The translations under genes and the position numbers were made by a program. Source: Hexactinellida sp. DTS-2022 (lineage: Eukaryota; Porifera; Hexactinellida). From it: a stretch of DNA of 64,000 bases. Position 1 is the first letter of the stretch. Each line of letters opens with the position of its first letter. Below the pieces are notes generated by a model. The model saw only the letters and a program-made list of their open reading frames with translations, did not search any database and was not told where the DNA came from. Below are positions 35,501-42,829 of this stretch, in pieces. Location of the stretch: assembly GCA_028753945.1 (NCBI GenBank), contig JAPNXP010000018.1, forward strand, positions 496,001 to 560,000, given 5' to 3'.

Positions 35501-38500
35501 TATTTGTATTTTCTTTTTCAGCCAATTAAATTGCAGTCTCAGTTAGGCTTTCTATAATGCATAATTAACAGCTGATAGTTTTGTCACCTTTTGAAAGGGA
35601 AGATATGAATATTTTTCTTAGATATTAGAACTTGTTCCTAGAAACAATATTTTCTACCCCTCTGCCAAATTTCAAGTCTGTAGCTCTTACCAGTTCCTCA
35701 ATCAATTCCGAACAAAAAAAATAATAATAATAATTGTGATTTAATATATAAGATTATTATTAAAGCTGCTCGTCCGCGCTACGCGCGTTCTTACAACTTG
35801 CACTCGGGCCTGTGGCCCTCGCTTGTATTCATGGCAAATACCTTTTCAAATGTATGCCAGTTGTATTTAGATACTGTGGAGTGTAACGGAAATTTAACGA
35901 AAATTATACATCCCTTTCCTTACTTCAAGTTTTTTGCCATTTTGGAATAAAAAGTACGATCTGTGACATTCGAAATCCTTCTCCCCCCTCCAAAGCGTTA
36001 CGTAACACGAAGGCCTCATACGCAGGTTAATTATAATACGGGAAATCAATTAGGAATTATAATAGCTGTCCGCTAGCCTATGTACAAATCACCGTGTATA
36101 GAGTAACCTTTAGCAGATTCTACTATACAGTATGTAGGTAGCAGATCCCAACCTTATTGAGCTGTCCCCCCCTAAGCAGTATATTTAAGCTGACCGACCT
36201 CGCTACGCGCGTTCTCACAACTTATTCTCGAGCCTTCGGCCCTCGCGTGAATTTACAACAATTTTGATTCCTTAATTAGAATAGACAAATTTTGTTATTT
36301 CAGAAAGAAATACCTTTAGACTAAATCATAATAATATATGCTCATGAGCCTCGGTAAATATAATACATTAATCCATGCTAATAAAGTCATTGATACGAAA
36401 ATTATTCCTAACTAACAAATATATCTTTTTCGGGTTTATGAGTAGAAAATCTGAAATCTAATTGATTAATTAATCAAAAGTTTGGAAATGAAGAGTTTAT
36501 AAAAAGGTGGAATGAAAGGTGTAGTTTAACTTTTACTAAATAGACTATTTATGCGATTAATGCAATGGGACTATTAAAGTACTAACTTATAGGGTAAAAT
36601 TTATTGGTCAAATGTATTGACCCAGAATTATTTGTGTTTATTTTTTCAGCCAATTAAATTGCAGTCTCAGTTAGGCTCTCTATAATGCATACTTAACAGC
36701 TGATAGTTTTGACACCTTTTGAGAGGGAAGACATGAATATTTTTCTTAGATATTAGAACTTGTTCCTAGAAACATTATTCCCTACCCCCCTGCCAAATTT
36801 CAAGTCTGCAGCTCTTACCAGTTCCTCAATCAATTCTGAACAAAAAAAAAAAAAAACAAATCATTGTGATTTAATATATAAGATTCGTTAGAGACACTGA
36901 ATGTGCTGCATACAGAAGACGGAATGGAAATTTCATTCTCAAAGAATCCGCACAAACCTCGTTCCCAATCCACAATTCGACCCAAACTGTCCAACAACCC
37001 CCTCTCGATGTCAGTGAGCGGGGATTTCTCCCGGAGCTCTCTGCCTGAGGAAGATGGTTTCACACTTCTAGAAGATCCAAAGGTAAACAACAACAACATT
37101 ATATCCCGGCTAATTGACCAATGGTGATCTCCTTTCCCTAGGTTTCTCAAGTTGTCCCAGAAGTCCGAGGACTGCTAGACTCAAACGAAAAGATTCGAGT
37201 TATTGAGAATCACTTCACTATTCCTGTGAGTGCCTGTATGCTAAATTGCTAGTACAGTCTAACTCGGTTATAACGTACCTGGGTTAGTACGTACTTCGAT
37301 TTAGTACGTACTAATTTATTCATAATTATTAATTATTGCTTCGACGCTTGGAAACTCATAATTATTGCTTGGACGAAAGCCTGATTGTATGTACTGTGAA
37401 AACTTCATAAAGTGAATCAGCCAAAATGTTTACTTTAATGAGGTGTCACTTTATGATTTATAATACGTAATGTGTGTCTAAAGCAATGGGAAAATTTTGG
37501 GACCGAGAATTCATATTTTGGAGTTGTTCATTCCTTGAAGGTGTTCACTTTAGAGGTGTTTACTGTACTATAATTATGGATATAACAACTGTATTGTAGG
37601 ATATAACGACCTCTGATCAGCTGCAGCCGCCCTCCCACTACCCGTGTCCGATACAGCGATATAGCCTTAGGGACCTGAATATCGTATGGCACATATACGC
37701 AGGGACAGATTTAGAGGAGAGCAGACCCAAGTTAGTTGTAGCTTGTATTTAGAAAGTTCACCAATTTGTTTACCTAATTTTGTCAACAACAACAATAAAT
37801 ACTTGTATTATGAATTTGTAAACGCGATATTATGAATTTGTAAACGCGAAATTCGTGTACAGAATACTTATCACCTATAATAACATTTGGAAGTTAGTCT
37901 ATGTACAAATTTGGGATTGTCAACTTACAATTACTGTTATACTTAATTCAAAATAACTAAGGATATATAGAGACTTTAATAACTGCCTGTATAAGACTTG
38001 CTTATAATACTTTACTAGTTAGTATCTGTATCTGCAGGGATACAAAGGGAACAAGCAGGAATCAGGTGTCACTTCCGGTTATCGGACCCTCAGTCCGCTT
38101 CTCCGATTTCAGCTGCGCTCCCCCTAAGGAGGACGGGCTCACTCAGCTGTCCATAGTACGGAGACCCCTGGACCAGGGATATCCCCTCAAGCAGAGCTCT
38201 AAGCCTCCCAACCCGGTGTATAGCGCCAGCAACTGGAAAGCGCTAGGGGGCCCCGGGAGAGATCCGCACAACCTTATGATTATAAAACTATCGAAAGTCA
38301 AACTACAGCACGAGATATACCCTGAGGACTCAGAACAGTCGAGTCGCTTCGTTCTCCTTGTCAATGACATAGAGGTTCTCGACAAACTAAAGTCCTCCTC
38401 TATTAACAAGTTCCTGCACGTGTTCACGTCGGAAGCCATGCCGAGACCAACACACGCCAATATGGTGAGACAGGGGATAGGTCACAGGAATGGAAAAATA

Positions 38501-41500
38501 ATGATTTTTTTAAATAAAATCAAAATCAAAATCAATTGATTTAAAGTTGATTTTTACTATTTGAAAATTGTGAAACCTATTGCAATCGTAGTTATTTCGA
38601 CGTAATATTACAAACTATACTCACTGCGAAATTCGCAATTGAATACCTATTATACAATTTGAGTTATGTTCATTCAAATCAATGATTTAAATTTCTTAAA
38701 AAAATCAAAAAAATCATTGATTTTCCTAGCCTGGGATAGGAGCAGGGACAGGGGACAGGGGACAGGGGACAGGGGACAGGGGACAGGGGACAGGGGATAG
38801 GGGATAGGGGATAGGGCAGGGTTTTTTTAAAGGTTGAGACCTTGGTGTAACTCAACACTGCACAGGCCCGGCCGACCCGAATCGTGGTGTAACTCCAAAA
38901 AATCTTGGTGCAAAATTTACACCAAGATCGGCCTTAAAAAAAACTTGGGATAGGGGCAAAATTCTCTATACCATGGGTCGATCAAAAGTATTTAGGGTCA
39001 CCGGATTGTCTATGGCAAAATTTGAATTTAATTGCAGTGGTAGATTTTTGGGTCGCCAAAAGAGTCGCGAAAGGAAAAAGTTTTAATATCTTATGGGATA
39101 TGGGAATTGATATTCTCCTTCCATAGCTAACAATCAAAGTACTGATGTCCCGATTCGATCAGGAGGATTTGAATAGTTCTGAGGCTTCTATAAAGGTATC
39201 TCTCCTGCCAATGAAACTAAATATCGATCAGGTAAACACTGTTTGTTTGTTTGTTTGTTTGTTTGTCTGTTTGTCATGTCTATTTGTTTGTGTTTACTGT
39301 TTACTATTGATTGTAGGATGCCTTGTTGATGATAAAAGATTTCTTTGGAGAAATTTTGGAAACAAAACCCGTCTCTTTTCCAGGTAGATTCAATTTATGA
39401 GCAAACAAACAAACAAACAAACAAACAAACAAACAAACAAACAAACAAACAAACAAACAAACAAACTAACTAACTAACAAACTAACAAACTAACAAACTA
39501 ACAAACAAACAAACAAACTATTATAAACTAACAAACAAACAAACAAACAAATAAACATACAAACAACAAACAAACAACAAACAAACAATCATATTTGTTG
39601 TTGTTTACCTATAACCTGACTAGCGCCCCCATATGCCTCGCTCAGCAGTATCCCCGTATCCCACTCCCTCACGCCTCAGTCCCAGACTAAGCCTGTCTAT
39701 GTGAGGAGCTTCTCCTTCTACCCGGACGTTCCCATTCGAGTGGACTATCAGGCTAAACACAGACTGCATATGGACCAGGTTAGTTATGGAGTCGATTCAG
39801 AGGAAACTTAACAGCTGTTAGCTTAGCTTATATGCCTGGGGGTTATCTAGGATTTTCTTGGTCGGCACTTTGTTTATAGAATTTAGATTTTTATGGCACC
39901 CTAAAGGTGTCAGCCATAATACATAATTTGTATAAGTAACGGTGAGACATTATTTAAAGGAGGTAAAAAATGAACAGTACCCAAACAGGGATTTATCCAG
40001 GAATTTATATGGCCAAAAGTATTGTCAGAGACCTGGCACTTAGATATACTCCTACAGTTTGCACAGATAATTAGTGAGCTGCTATTCTATTGTAGGGCAC
40101 TCTAACCGGTCTGCTGCTGAGTTTAACTGACCTCAACTGTTCTGAGATAAAGCTTAAGAAACTCAACAGTAAGAAAGGGTAAGTGCAAACTATAATTAAA
40201 TGCTATTACAGCCAACTCCCGTTATAACCAAGTCGGATACAACGAAGTACCTGCTTATAACGAAGTCGTTCAATGGTCCGGAAATCCTTCTATCTTATTA
40301 CATTATCAAAACTTCGTTTACAACGAAATGGATATAACGAAATTCCGCTTATAACAAAGTCATTTATTTCTCATATATAAGCTATTGATTCTACTCCGCT
40401 TATAACAAACTCTGTTAGATTCCTAGGTTACGACAAGCTGTTGGAATTCGTTATATTTGAATGGTTGACAGATATAAAGAGTTATCAATTGCCGCGAATT
40501 TTAGGAGGAGTAGGGCCCATGTACTACATAACTCAACTAGGTGAGATTATATTATACTGTTGTTGTTGTTGTTGTTGTTGTTATGCTATTGTTGTTGTTG
40601 TCGTTATTGTTATTGTTATTATGTTGTTATTATTGTATTGTTATTGTTGTGTTGTTATTGTATCGTTGTTGTATTGTTGTTGTTGTTGTTGTTGTTGGTT
40701 GTTGTTGTTGGTGTTGTTATTGTTGTTGTTGTTTAGCTCAGGGTACCATTGACTTGGTGCGGCTCCCCTGGCAGCAGTACCGACAGGACGGACGCATAAT
40801 CTGGGGCCTCCAGCAGGGGGCCACCTCCTTCTCTTCCTCCACAGCAATGGCTACTCTGGAGCTGGCCAACAGAGTGGTGGTCACGATACAGGTAAGCGAG
40901 ATAGTATAGTGCTTTGTAATACAGGAGACTCTCGTTAATAGGAACACGGATAATGCGAAATATATCGGTTAAGGAGTACAAGGTTTAATTCCCCTAGCTT
41001 ATACAAATGCTGCAAGTGACTCCAGTTAATACGAATTTCCGGAGAATAAGAACATATTTAATCATAACAAGTTATGATTTAATTATACTTAAAACGAACA
41101 TATTTTGCCGGTCCCCTGGTGTTCCTATTAACAGAGTCTACTGTAGCTCAGTGCTAAATATCCCTATCGTTGTGTAGTCGGTGGCAGAGACGATATACGA
41201 GCTGATTAGTCCCAACTACCTGGCCTACGGAGAGTCCCAGTTGCTGCCAGCCCGCCCACAGGACATCAGAGAGGGAATCACTCACGCCTGTCACACAGTC
41301 TCATCTGTGAGTCCTGAGTTAGGATCTACAGTAACCATGGATTGTATCTCATTATATGTAATAACTATTTACAGTAAAACTTGTTTATAACGTACCCTTC
41401 GGGAATGGAAAATAAGTACGTATTATCCGAGTGTACGTTAACCGATACATATTATTTGCTCTGCTCTGTAGGGAGTCAGTAATACCGCTGCCAACTTTTA

Positions 41501-41705
41501 CAGATCAGCTGTTGACGAAAAGGAGTTTAGCTACACTCGCGCTGTCACAGGAGTTATTAAGCAGATCCCCGGCACTGTTATAATGCCGGTTATAATAGCA
41601 ACAAAAGCCACATCGAGTGTACTGGGTGGAGCTAAGAATCAGCTGATGCCAGATGCCCGCAGGGAAACTCAACAGAAATATAAGAATATTAAAAACAGCA
41701 ACTAA
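14503..41705 (+). CDS. ATG2: Autophagy-related protein 2 (ATG2), 39 coding exons, 2,131 aa
   Basis: Bridge-like lipid transfer protein that moves phospholipid from the ER to the growing autophagosome with ATG9 and WIPI/ATG18. Exons: 14503-14667, 15379-15556, 15658-15700, 16350-16435, 16511-16613, 16890-17164, 17734-17858, 21208-21977, 22545-22734, 23431-23511, 23851-24063, 25793-25896, 26333-26502, 26940-27024, 27073-27256, 27638-27780, 27864-27997, 28508-28704, 29149-29359, 29796-29998, 30466-30546, 31016-31167, 32068-32160, 32640-32710, 33058-33125, 33480-33701, 34110-34275, 36892-37082, 37142-37225, 37600-37730, 38038-38464, 39127-39231, 39317-39383, 39624-39778, 40096-40178, 40419-40540, 40737-40891, 41178-41306, 41472-41705. 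All junctions keep frame. The chorein N-terminus (KKRACRYLIQHYLGHFFKEK), the YRPLHMPLRTF and EDGFTLLEDP regions, and the C-terminal domain (GVGPMYY, SVAETIYELISP, GVIKQIPGTV, SSVLGGAKNQLMPDA) match ATG2A/B (1,938 and about 2,078 aa). The end of exon 26 is ambiguous (33701 or 33713). Introns carry GRK2/3, a small candidate gene and many MITEs. Confidence 0.93.
14714..14869. repeat. P-C MITE
   Basis: AGTGGATACCGGTTATAAGC at the left and GCTTATATCCGACATCTACT at the right, with internal GTCGGGAACTGCAC. In ATG2 intron 1. Confidence 0.7.
14925..15036. repeat. Family K inverted-repeat element
   Basis: TTATATATCGGCCAACACCT and the inverse AAGGTGTTAGCCGATATATA. A P-A2 copy starts directly at its right TA. 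Confidence 0.75.
15042..15150. repeat. P-A2 MITE, partial
   Basis: CAGTAGACTCTCATTAATTC at the left, then the family core TTGCATGCATTTATATAGGC. The right end is degenerate. Confidence 0.55.
15189..15340. repeat. Family M inverted-repeat element (TTATATGTAGAC)
   Basis: CTTATATGTAGACAGTCTAT at the left and TATGTCTACATATAAG at the right, with the internal repeat GTAGACCGTCTATAAATTCT shared with the copy at 29604. Confidence 0.7.
15882..15959. repeat. Short P-A1 MITE, 78 bp
   Basis: CAGTAGAACCTCTTTAATAC and its inverse GTACTAACGAGGTTCTACTG with TA on both sides; almost the whole element is terminal repeat. Confidence 0.8.
16693..16776. repeat. P-E MITE, short
   Basis: CAGTATACTCCCGTTATAAC with GTCAGATATAACGAAGG and the right end GATAGTTCACTGTA, in ATG2 intron 5. 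Confidence 0.6.
17280..17362. repeat. P-C MITE, partial
   Basis: CAGTAGATACCGGATATAAT, core CCCGACGATG, then CTTATAATCGGTA; the right end is damaged. Confidence 0.55.
17378..17702. repeat. Family L element inserted in a P-A2 MITE
   Basis: Reverse-oriented family L copy from about 17380 (CAAGGAATTATCCAGGAGCG) to about 17555 (AATACACTG). The remaining P-A2 sequence follows (AACACCAGGGGACC, the core GCATGCATTCATTTGTATAG, the end GAGTCTACTATA). Confidence 0.6.
18190..20337 (-). CDS. G protein-coupled receptor kinase, GRK2/3 (beta-ARK) type, intronless, nested antisense in ATG2
   Basis: This 715-aa kinase phosphorylates agonist-occupied GPCRs and is brought to the membrane through its PH domain. 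It shows the N-terminal receptor-docking helix (MSDIETVLADVSYIMA), an RGS-homology region to about residue 175 ending EFTRFCQWKALEMN, then an AGC kinase domain: GRGGYGEVYG, AMK lysine at 221, YRDMK catalytic Asp near 315, DLG in place of DFG as in all GRKs, GTHGYMAPEV, and the extension GEVNAAEVDDIGSFD. The PH domain is at about 555-660 (CIMQGWIEKQN). Human GRK2 is 689 aa. The L-to-M change in YRDMK is conservative. The gene is a single exon within ATG2 intron 7 (17859-21207) on the opposite strand, so the two transcripts converge through each other. It is the GRK2/3 subfamily, but the 2 versus 3 split is vertebrate-specific. Confidence 0.95.
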   Translation of the reverse strand: MSDIETVLADVSYIMAVSDSKSGKRGAGFTRKKVTLPDTSIQYAMGMILFEKTELTFEAVFIQPIAYRLMVQFSELNRDIGASLLFYDSILTYEKEPDRNERKKIAKNITDTCLMPDYLSKQLRLAKANYDIVLDRMCQEDFSSDLFRTFVEPLLLQIKESVFDSFQLSREFTRFCQWKALEMNFKPGLQDFNVHRKLGRGGYGEVYGCRKIDSGRVYAMKVSYKKRIKVKNGEGLAINERNILCKLNSPFIVGLHYAFQTPDQLVLVLDLAEGGDLHFHIDQRGALPDDSVRFYTAEMVLGLEHMHSQNIIYRDMKPSNVLLDTEGHVKISDLGLAHDLKYNFPSSAVGTHGYMAPEVIYKATKYSFPVDWFALGCTIFKISTGHSPFHTKDAKDRDAIINKTLKEDPNYPAAMSESLRSLISAFLTKNPASRLGSPPNGVDGIKNHPFFAPISWAAASARGLKPPFIPPTGEVNAAEVDDIGSFDSSETHKVKLTEDDQRKYDGYDLTMPLKWQEEMLETLYVSVNESRDKVDFKGQKKSGAIDMIEDYEKGCIMQGWIEKQNRLGIWMKKYLRIYESRIEICESDGPGVKNVIIPMASILEIKELPPTKEKGHTKLEIIQRDKKDNYVFRAELEVVMPVWVKILKSMCQPLRHTTPPPKPPPPKVNEKVLYHRYTSTTLAGTDNNGTEDDNKLRTPKLGQTGKSMSDDTSKL
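20384..20393 (-). promoter_or_regulatory. TATA-like box of the nested GRK gene
   Basis: On the minus strand TATTTATAAG lies about 50 nt upstream of the GRK start codon at 20337, similar to the spacing seen for the small gene at 24639. Confidence 0.4.
20812..20995. repeat. TTGT/TTGTA low-complexity array
   Basis: Irregular TTGTATTGTTTGTTGTG units in ATG2 intron 7; several frames stay open but have no protein-like composition. Confidence 0.85.
22245..22387. mobile_element. hAT-like element, 143 bp
   Basis: Right end GGTTGGGAACCACTG, left end degenerate CAGCGATTCCCAACC, interior with ACATTCTGTGGACCCCC shared with 30631. No target duplication survives. Confidence 0.65.
22797..22969. repeat. P-F MITE
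   Basis: AAACCTTTTAGAAAGTGAAC at the left and GTTCACTTTTGGAGGTTTAC then TG at the right, in ATG2 intron 9. Confidence 0.7.
23108..23362. repeat. Direct duplication, about 105-bp similar blocks 150 bp apart
   Basis: The blocks beginning ACAAGCAAGAAATATTGTAA (about 23108) and ACAAGCAAAAAATATTGTAA (about 23258) match through GCAAGTTGTTATCATTATTG with a few differences. Confidence 0.75.
24580..24587 (+). promoter_or_regulatory. TATA box of the small intronic gene
   Basis: TATATAAG lies 52 nt upstream of the ATG at 24639 within ATG2 intron 11, a spacing that fits initiation near 24610 with a short leader. Confidence 0.5.
24639..24872 (+). CDS. Candidate small intronless gene in ATG2 intron 11, 77 aa, unknown
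   Basis: I do not recognise this protein. It has mixed, non-repetitive composition with an acidic middle (FGFFDIELLEVS) and a basic C-terminus (HSQKKQHKRFASLHA); no signal peptide, membrane segment or known motif is apparent. Support for a gene is contextual. A TATATAAG box lies 52 nt upstream, the leader is free of other ATGs, and an ATTAAA polyadenylation-type hexamer lies at 24940-24945, about 70 nt after the stop. The coding part is richer in C and G than the surrounding intron. It could be a TATA-driven inducible-type gene. A chance frame is the alternative, since the reverse strand is also open over most of it. Confidence 0.4.
   Translation: MTTATMKFSDLAHDTTVPERIPHQATNFGFFDIELLEVSCLSNSVSRIPSSDKEITENSLTKHSQKKQHKRFASLHA
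24940..24945 (+). terminator. ATTAAA polyadenylation-type signal
   Basis: ATTAAA about 70 nt after the stop of the small intronic gene; this variant hexamer is common in animals. In AT-rich DNA it can occur by chance. Confidence 0.3.
25070..25355. repeat. Family L element inserted in a P-A2 MITE
   Basis: Left P-A2 remnant CAGTAGACTAGTTAATAGGA, then family L from about 25094 (GTATTATACAGCCATTTGTA) to about 25264 (CTCGCGCTCCTGGATAATTC), then the P-A2 remainder (GTGACTCCGGTTAATTTGAA and GGTCCCCTGGTGT). Confidence 0.65.
26199..26322. repeat. P-C MITE abutting a splice acceptor
   Basis: CAGTAGATGCTGGAAAAACG at the left, TTATAACCGGCATCCACTG at the right. It ends 10 nt before ATG2 exon 13, so the acceptor tract is the 10 nt TACTGTATAG. 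Confidence 0.8.
26578..26731. repeat. P-B MITE
   Basis: CAGTCGACTCCGCTTAATAG and inverse CTATTAAGCGGAGTCGACTG with TA on both sides, in ATG2 intron 13. Confidence 0.85.
27323..27592. repeat. P-B MITE followed by P-D MITE
   Basis: P-B 27323-27425 (GTGGACTCTGCTTAATAGAG to GCTCAGTCGACAGTA); P-D 27443 to about 27592 (CAGTCAGGTTATTTTATTAT onward, right end decayed), in ATG2 intron 15. Confidence 0.6.
28060..28182. repeat. P-C MITE
   Basis: CAGTGATGCCGGTTATAAGA and inverse CTTATATCCGGCATTACTG, TA flanks, in ATG2 intron 17. Confidence 0.75.
28724..28876. repeat. P-A2 MITE
   Basis: TACTCTGTTAATAGGAACAC at the left and TATTAACAAGTGTCTACTG at the right, in ATG2 intron 18. A P-B fragment follows at 29024-29115. 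Confidence 0.65.
29374..29529. repeat. P-A1 MITE close to a donor site
   Basis: GTAGTAGAGTCTCGTTAGTA at the left and TAATAACGAGGTTCTACTG at the right; it starts about 15 nt after the donor of ATG2 exon 19. Confidence 0.65.
29604..29768. repeat. Family M inverted-repeat element
   Basis: CTTATATGTAGACTGTCTAT at the left and CGGTCTACATATAAG at the right; the interior matches the copy at 15189. It ends about 28 nt before ATG2 exon 20. Confidence 0.75.
30094..30260. repeat. P-G MITE, partial
   Basis: CAGTGGAAGCCGCTTGTACG at the left with internal GATAATACGTACTGTTC and later TTCGGTTAGTACGTACT; the right terminus is not clear. Confidence 0.5.
30631..30811. mobile_element. hAT-like element with perfect 8-bp target duplication
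   Basis: Flanked on both sides by ccctaaac (30623-30630 and 30812-30819). Right end GGTTGGGAACCACTG, left end degenerate AAACGATTCCCAACC. A fragment of the same family lies at 31845-31893. Confidence 0.8.
30900..30999. repeat. P-C MITE abutting a splice acceptor
   Basis: CAGTAGATATCCGATATAAT and inverse CTTATAACCGGCATCCACTG; the right end is 16 nt from ATG2 exon 22. Confidence 0.8.
31168..31443. repeat. Diverged P-B-type sequence
   Basis: AAGCAACTCCACTTAATCGG near the left and GACCCCATTAAGCGGAGCTG at the right, with duplicated inner copies of CTTTGTACTAGCTTGA-like words. It begins directly at the donor of ATG2 exon 22. Confidence 0.5.
32204..32351. repeat. P-A2 MITE
   Basis: Reverse-oriented copy with the core CTTGCATGCATTTGTATAGG and right end ACTAACGAGAGTTTATTGTA, in ATG2 intron 23. 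Confidence 0.6.
32738..33046. repeat. P-F MITE followed by truncated P-D MITE
   Basis: P-F 32738-32921 (GTAAAACCTTTAGAAAGTGA to GGAGGTTTTACTG). P-D from about 32944 to 33046 ends AAGAACCTGACTG, 11 nt before ATG2 exon 25. Confidence 0.75.
33172..33450. repeat. Family K element joined to P-H MITE
   Basis: Family K 33172-33273 ends TCGATGTATAAGTA; P-H 33277-33450 (CAGTAGAACCTGTCTAATCC to TACATGTTCTACTG) starts at that TA and ends 29 nt before ATG2 exon 26. Confidence 0.75.
33730..34084. repeat. P-A2 MITE followed by P-B MITE
   Basis: P-A2 about 33730-33893 (CAGTAGACGCTTGTTAATAG onward). P-B 33915-34084 (CAGTCGACTCCGCTTAATAG to TTAAGCTGAGTCCACTG) ends 25 nt before ATG2 exon 27. Confidence 0.75.
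34283..34585. repeat. Family L element with amplified left end
   Basis: Four tandem copies of a 37-bp unit (GTGTATTATACAGCCATTTG then TAAATACGCTCCTAATC) precede the ordinary body and the right end CTCGCGCTCCTGTATAAATC. The array starts within 15 nt of the ATG2 exon 27 donor. Confidence 0.8.
34626..36885. repeat. 1.13-kb tandem duplication in ATG2 intron 27
   Basis: Two direct copies, about 34626-35755 and 35756-36885, offset 1,128 bp, match from CTGCTCGTCCGCGCTACGCG through TGTGATTTAATATATAAGAT with scattered differences. Each unit holds two GC-rich palindromic motifs (CGCTACGCGCG and GAGCCTTCGGCCCTCG types) about 430 bp apart in AT-rich DNA. No reading frame looks like protein. Confidence 0.9.
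37255..37575. repeat. P-G fragment followed by P-F MITE
   Basis: P-G left end CAGTCTAACTCGGTTATAAC at 37255. P-F from about 37390 (ACTTCATAAAGTGAATC) to 37570 (TTTAGAGGTGTTTACTG), about 25 nt before ATG2 exon 30. Confidence 0.55.
38483..38733. mobile_element. hAT-like element inserted in a G-rich minisatellite
   Basis: Imperfect ends (CACAGGAATGGAAAAATAAT and the inverse of ATCATTGATTTTCCTAGCCT) are flanked by ggataggt and ggatagga, a 7/8 target duplication lying in GGGGATAG repeat units on both sides. Interior AAATCAAAATCAA words. Confidence 0.55.
38734..38820. repeat. GGGACAG/GGGATAG minisatellite
   Basis: About ten 7-bp units, GGGACAG grading into GGGATAG, with runs of four G on the ATG2 coding strand, in intron 31. 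Confidence 0.9.
39232..39623. repeat. TTTG and AAAC microsatellites in consecutive ATG2 introns
   Basis: Intron 32 (39232-39316) is rich in GTTT units. Intron 33 (39384-39623) is almost entirely AAAC units with minor AACT variants. Confidence 0.85.
39845..39915. repeat. Family K fragment
   Basis: GGTCGGCACTTTGTTTATAG and CTAAAGGTGTCAGCCATAAT in inverted arrangement; shortened interior. Confidence 0.4.
40210..40419. repeat. P-E MITE overlapping a splice acceptor
   Basis: CAGCCAACTCCCGTTATAAC at the left with GTCGGATACAACGAAG, and CGCTTATAACAAACTCTGTT at the right. The TTAG acceptor of ATG2 exon 36 lies at the element's right terminal region. Confidence 0.6.
40557..40735. repeat. GTT trinucleotide array filling ATG2 intron 36
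   Basis: GTTGTT/GTTATT units from just after the donor GTGAGA to just before the acceptor GTTTAG; apparent frames of Cys/Val/Leu are artefacts. Confidence 0.9.
40921..41144. repeat. P-A2 MITE with internal extra segment
   Basis: CAGGAGACTCTCGTTAATAG at the left, TTCCTATTAACAGAGTCTAC then TG at the right, with an additional block around 41060-41090 absent from other copies. In ATG2 intron 37. Confidence 0.7.
41373..41470. repeat. P-G MITE, short
   Basis: CAGTAAAACTTGTTTATAAC and internal GTACGTATTATCCGAGTGTA; it ends close to the last ATG2 exon. Confidence 0.5.
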
Positions 41706-42462
41706 TTGCATGCAACAAATCTTTTACAAGCAAGTCAGTTTTAAATAACTTTGATTTATTAATGAACACCGTTTAACTCACTGCTGCTGGAGTTGTATTG
41801 TATTGTATTATTTGCAGAACTTGTATTGTACTATGAGAAATCTCGTCCTTCAATCGAACCGTAATTTATACAAAATTCTTTCAATCGTCCTTTCTTTTGT
41901 CCGACTTGAACTTCCTGTAGATTCTATTTAGATCCTCTGCGTTCTGATGTATACTATTGTAAGAAGTCTGTTGTGTGCAGTTTACAACATATTAGGTTAT
42001 TAGTTACAATCAGTTCTCATTATATTTATAACTAATGGAATAATGGAACATAAATGTACTTCCATTACCAAATACAGTGGATACCATAAGGTAGTATAAT
42101 TCTATGTACACATACATATCTCCATACCACTATATTGTTGTTAAACACTTCACTGTAGCTCACATCTTATATTGATTCAGGTCATTTAATACGATGTTAT
42201 GAGAATTATTAGATTGATTTAACAACCTACGTATTAACGGATAAATGTGTATTTTCATTAAACTTTGAGACAAAACATTACCCCTCTCATATAATTGTAT
42301 ACAAACCCATTCAACGGATAATACAAGGTACGTAGATATGGGATAATAATCCGATAAGATTGGTATCTCTAAATACGTTTAAAAGCATTCATTCCCTGCC
42401 TATAACCTTCAAACTAATTATAATATCTTTCCTCATTTACTTATCCGTTTTAATACAGTAAT

Positions 42463-42787
42463 ACCTATCATTTGCCAAAGTCCCAAAAAGTAGTTGTAAA
42501 TACCACTGATCTCTCATTGCAGGTTATTGTAATACATACAGTATTATCCGTGCTAGAGTGTTCGTACATTACAGGTACCACTGTATACAAATCTGTTTAC
42601 AATAGAACCTCGTTAATACGAACACCAACGGACGTTTACTAATAATTTGTTCGTTTTATCCGGAGTTCGTATTAACCGGAGTAATACCCATTGAATAGCC
42701 ATTGTAGGGACCTAATTTAGTGGAATTGTTTGTTCGTATTATTCGGAAATTCGTATTAACCGTGTTCGTACTAACGAGGTTCTACTG
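42463..42787. repeat. Diverged CAGT element followed by P-A1 MITE at the DRG2 promoter
   Basis: 42463-42585 starts CAGTAATACCTATC and ends GGTACCACTG. P-A1 42600-42787 (AATAGAACCTCGTTAATACG to GTACTAACGAGGTTCTACTG) ends 42 nt before the DRG2 ATG. Confidence 0.7.
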
Positions 42788-42829
42788 TAATAGAACAATT
42801 GACGCTAGCATTCAAGTTAGATAAGTACA

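Noticed and set aside
34626..36885. The two 1.13-kb copies as LTRs of a retrotransposon
   Set aside because: They are directly adjacent with no internal region, no primer-binding site, no polypurine tract, and no TG...CA termini or target duplication that I can see.
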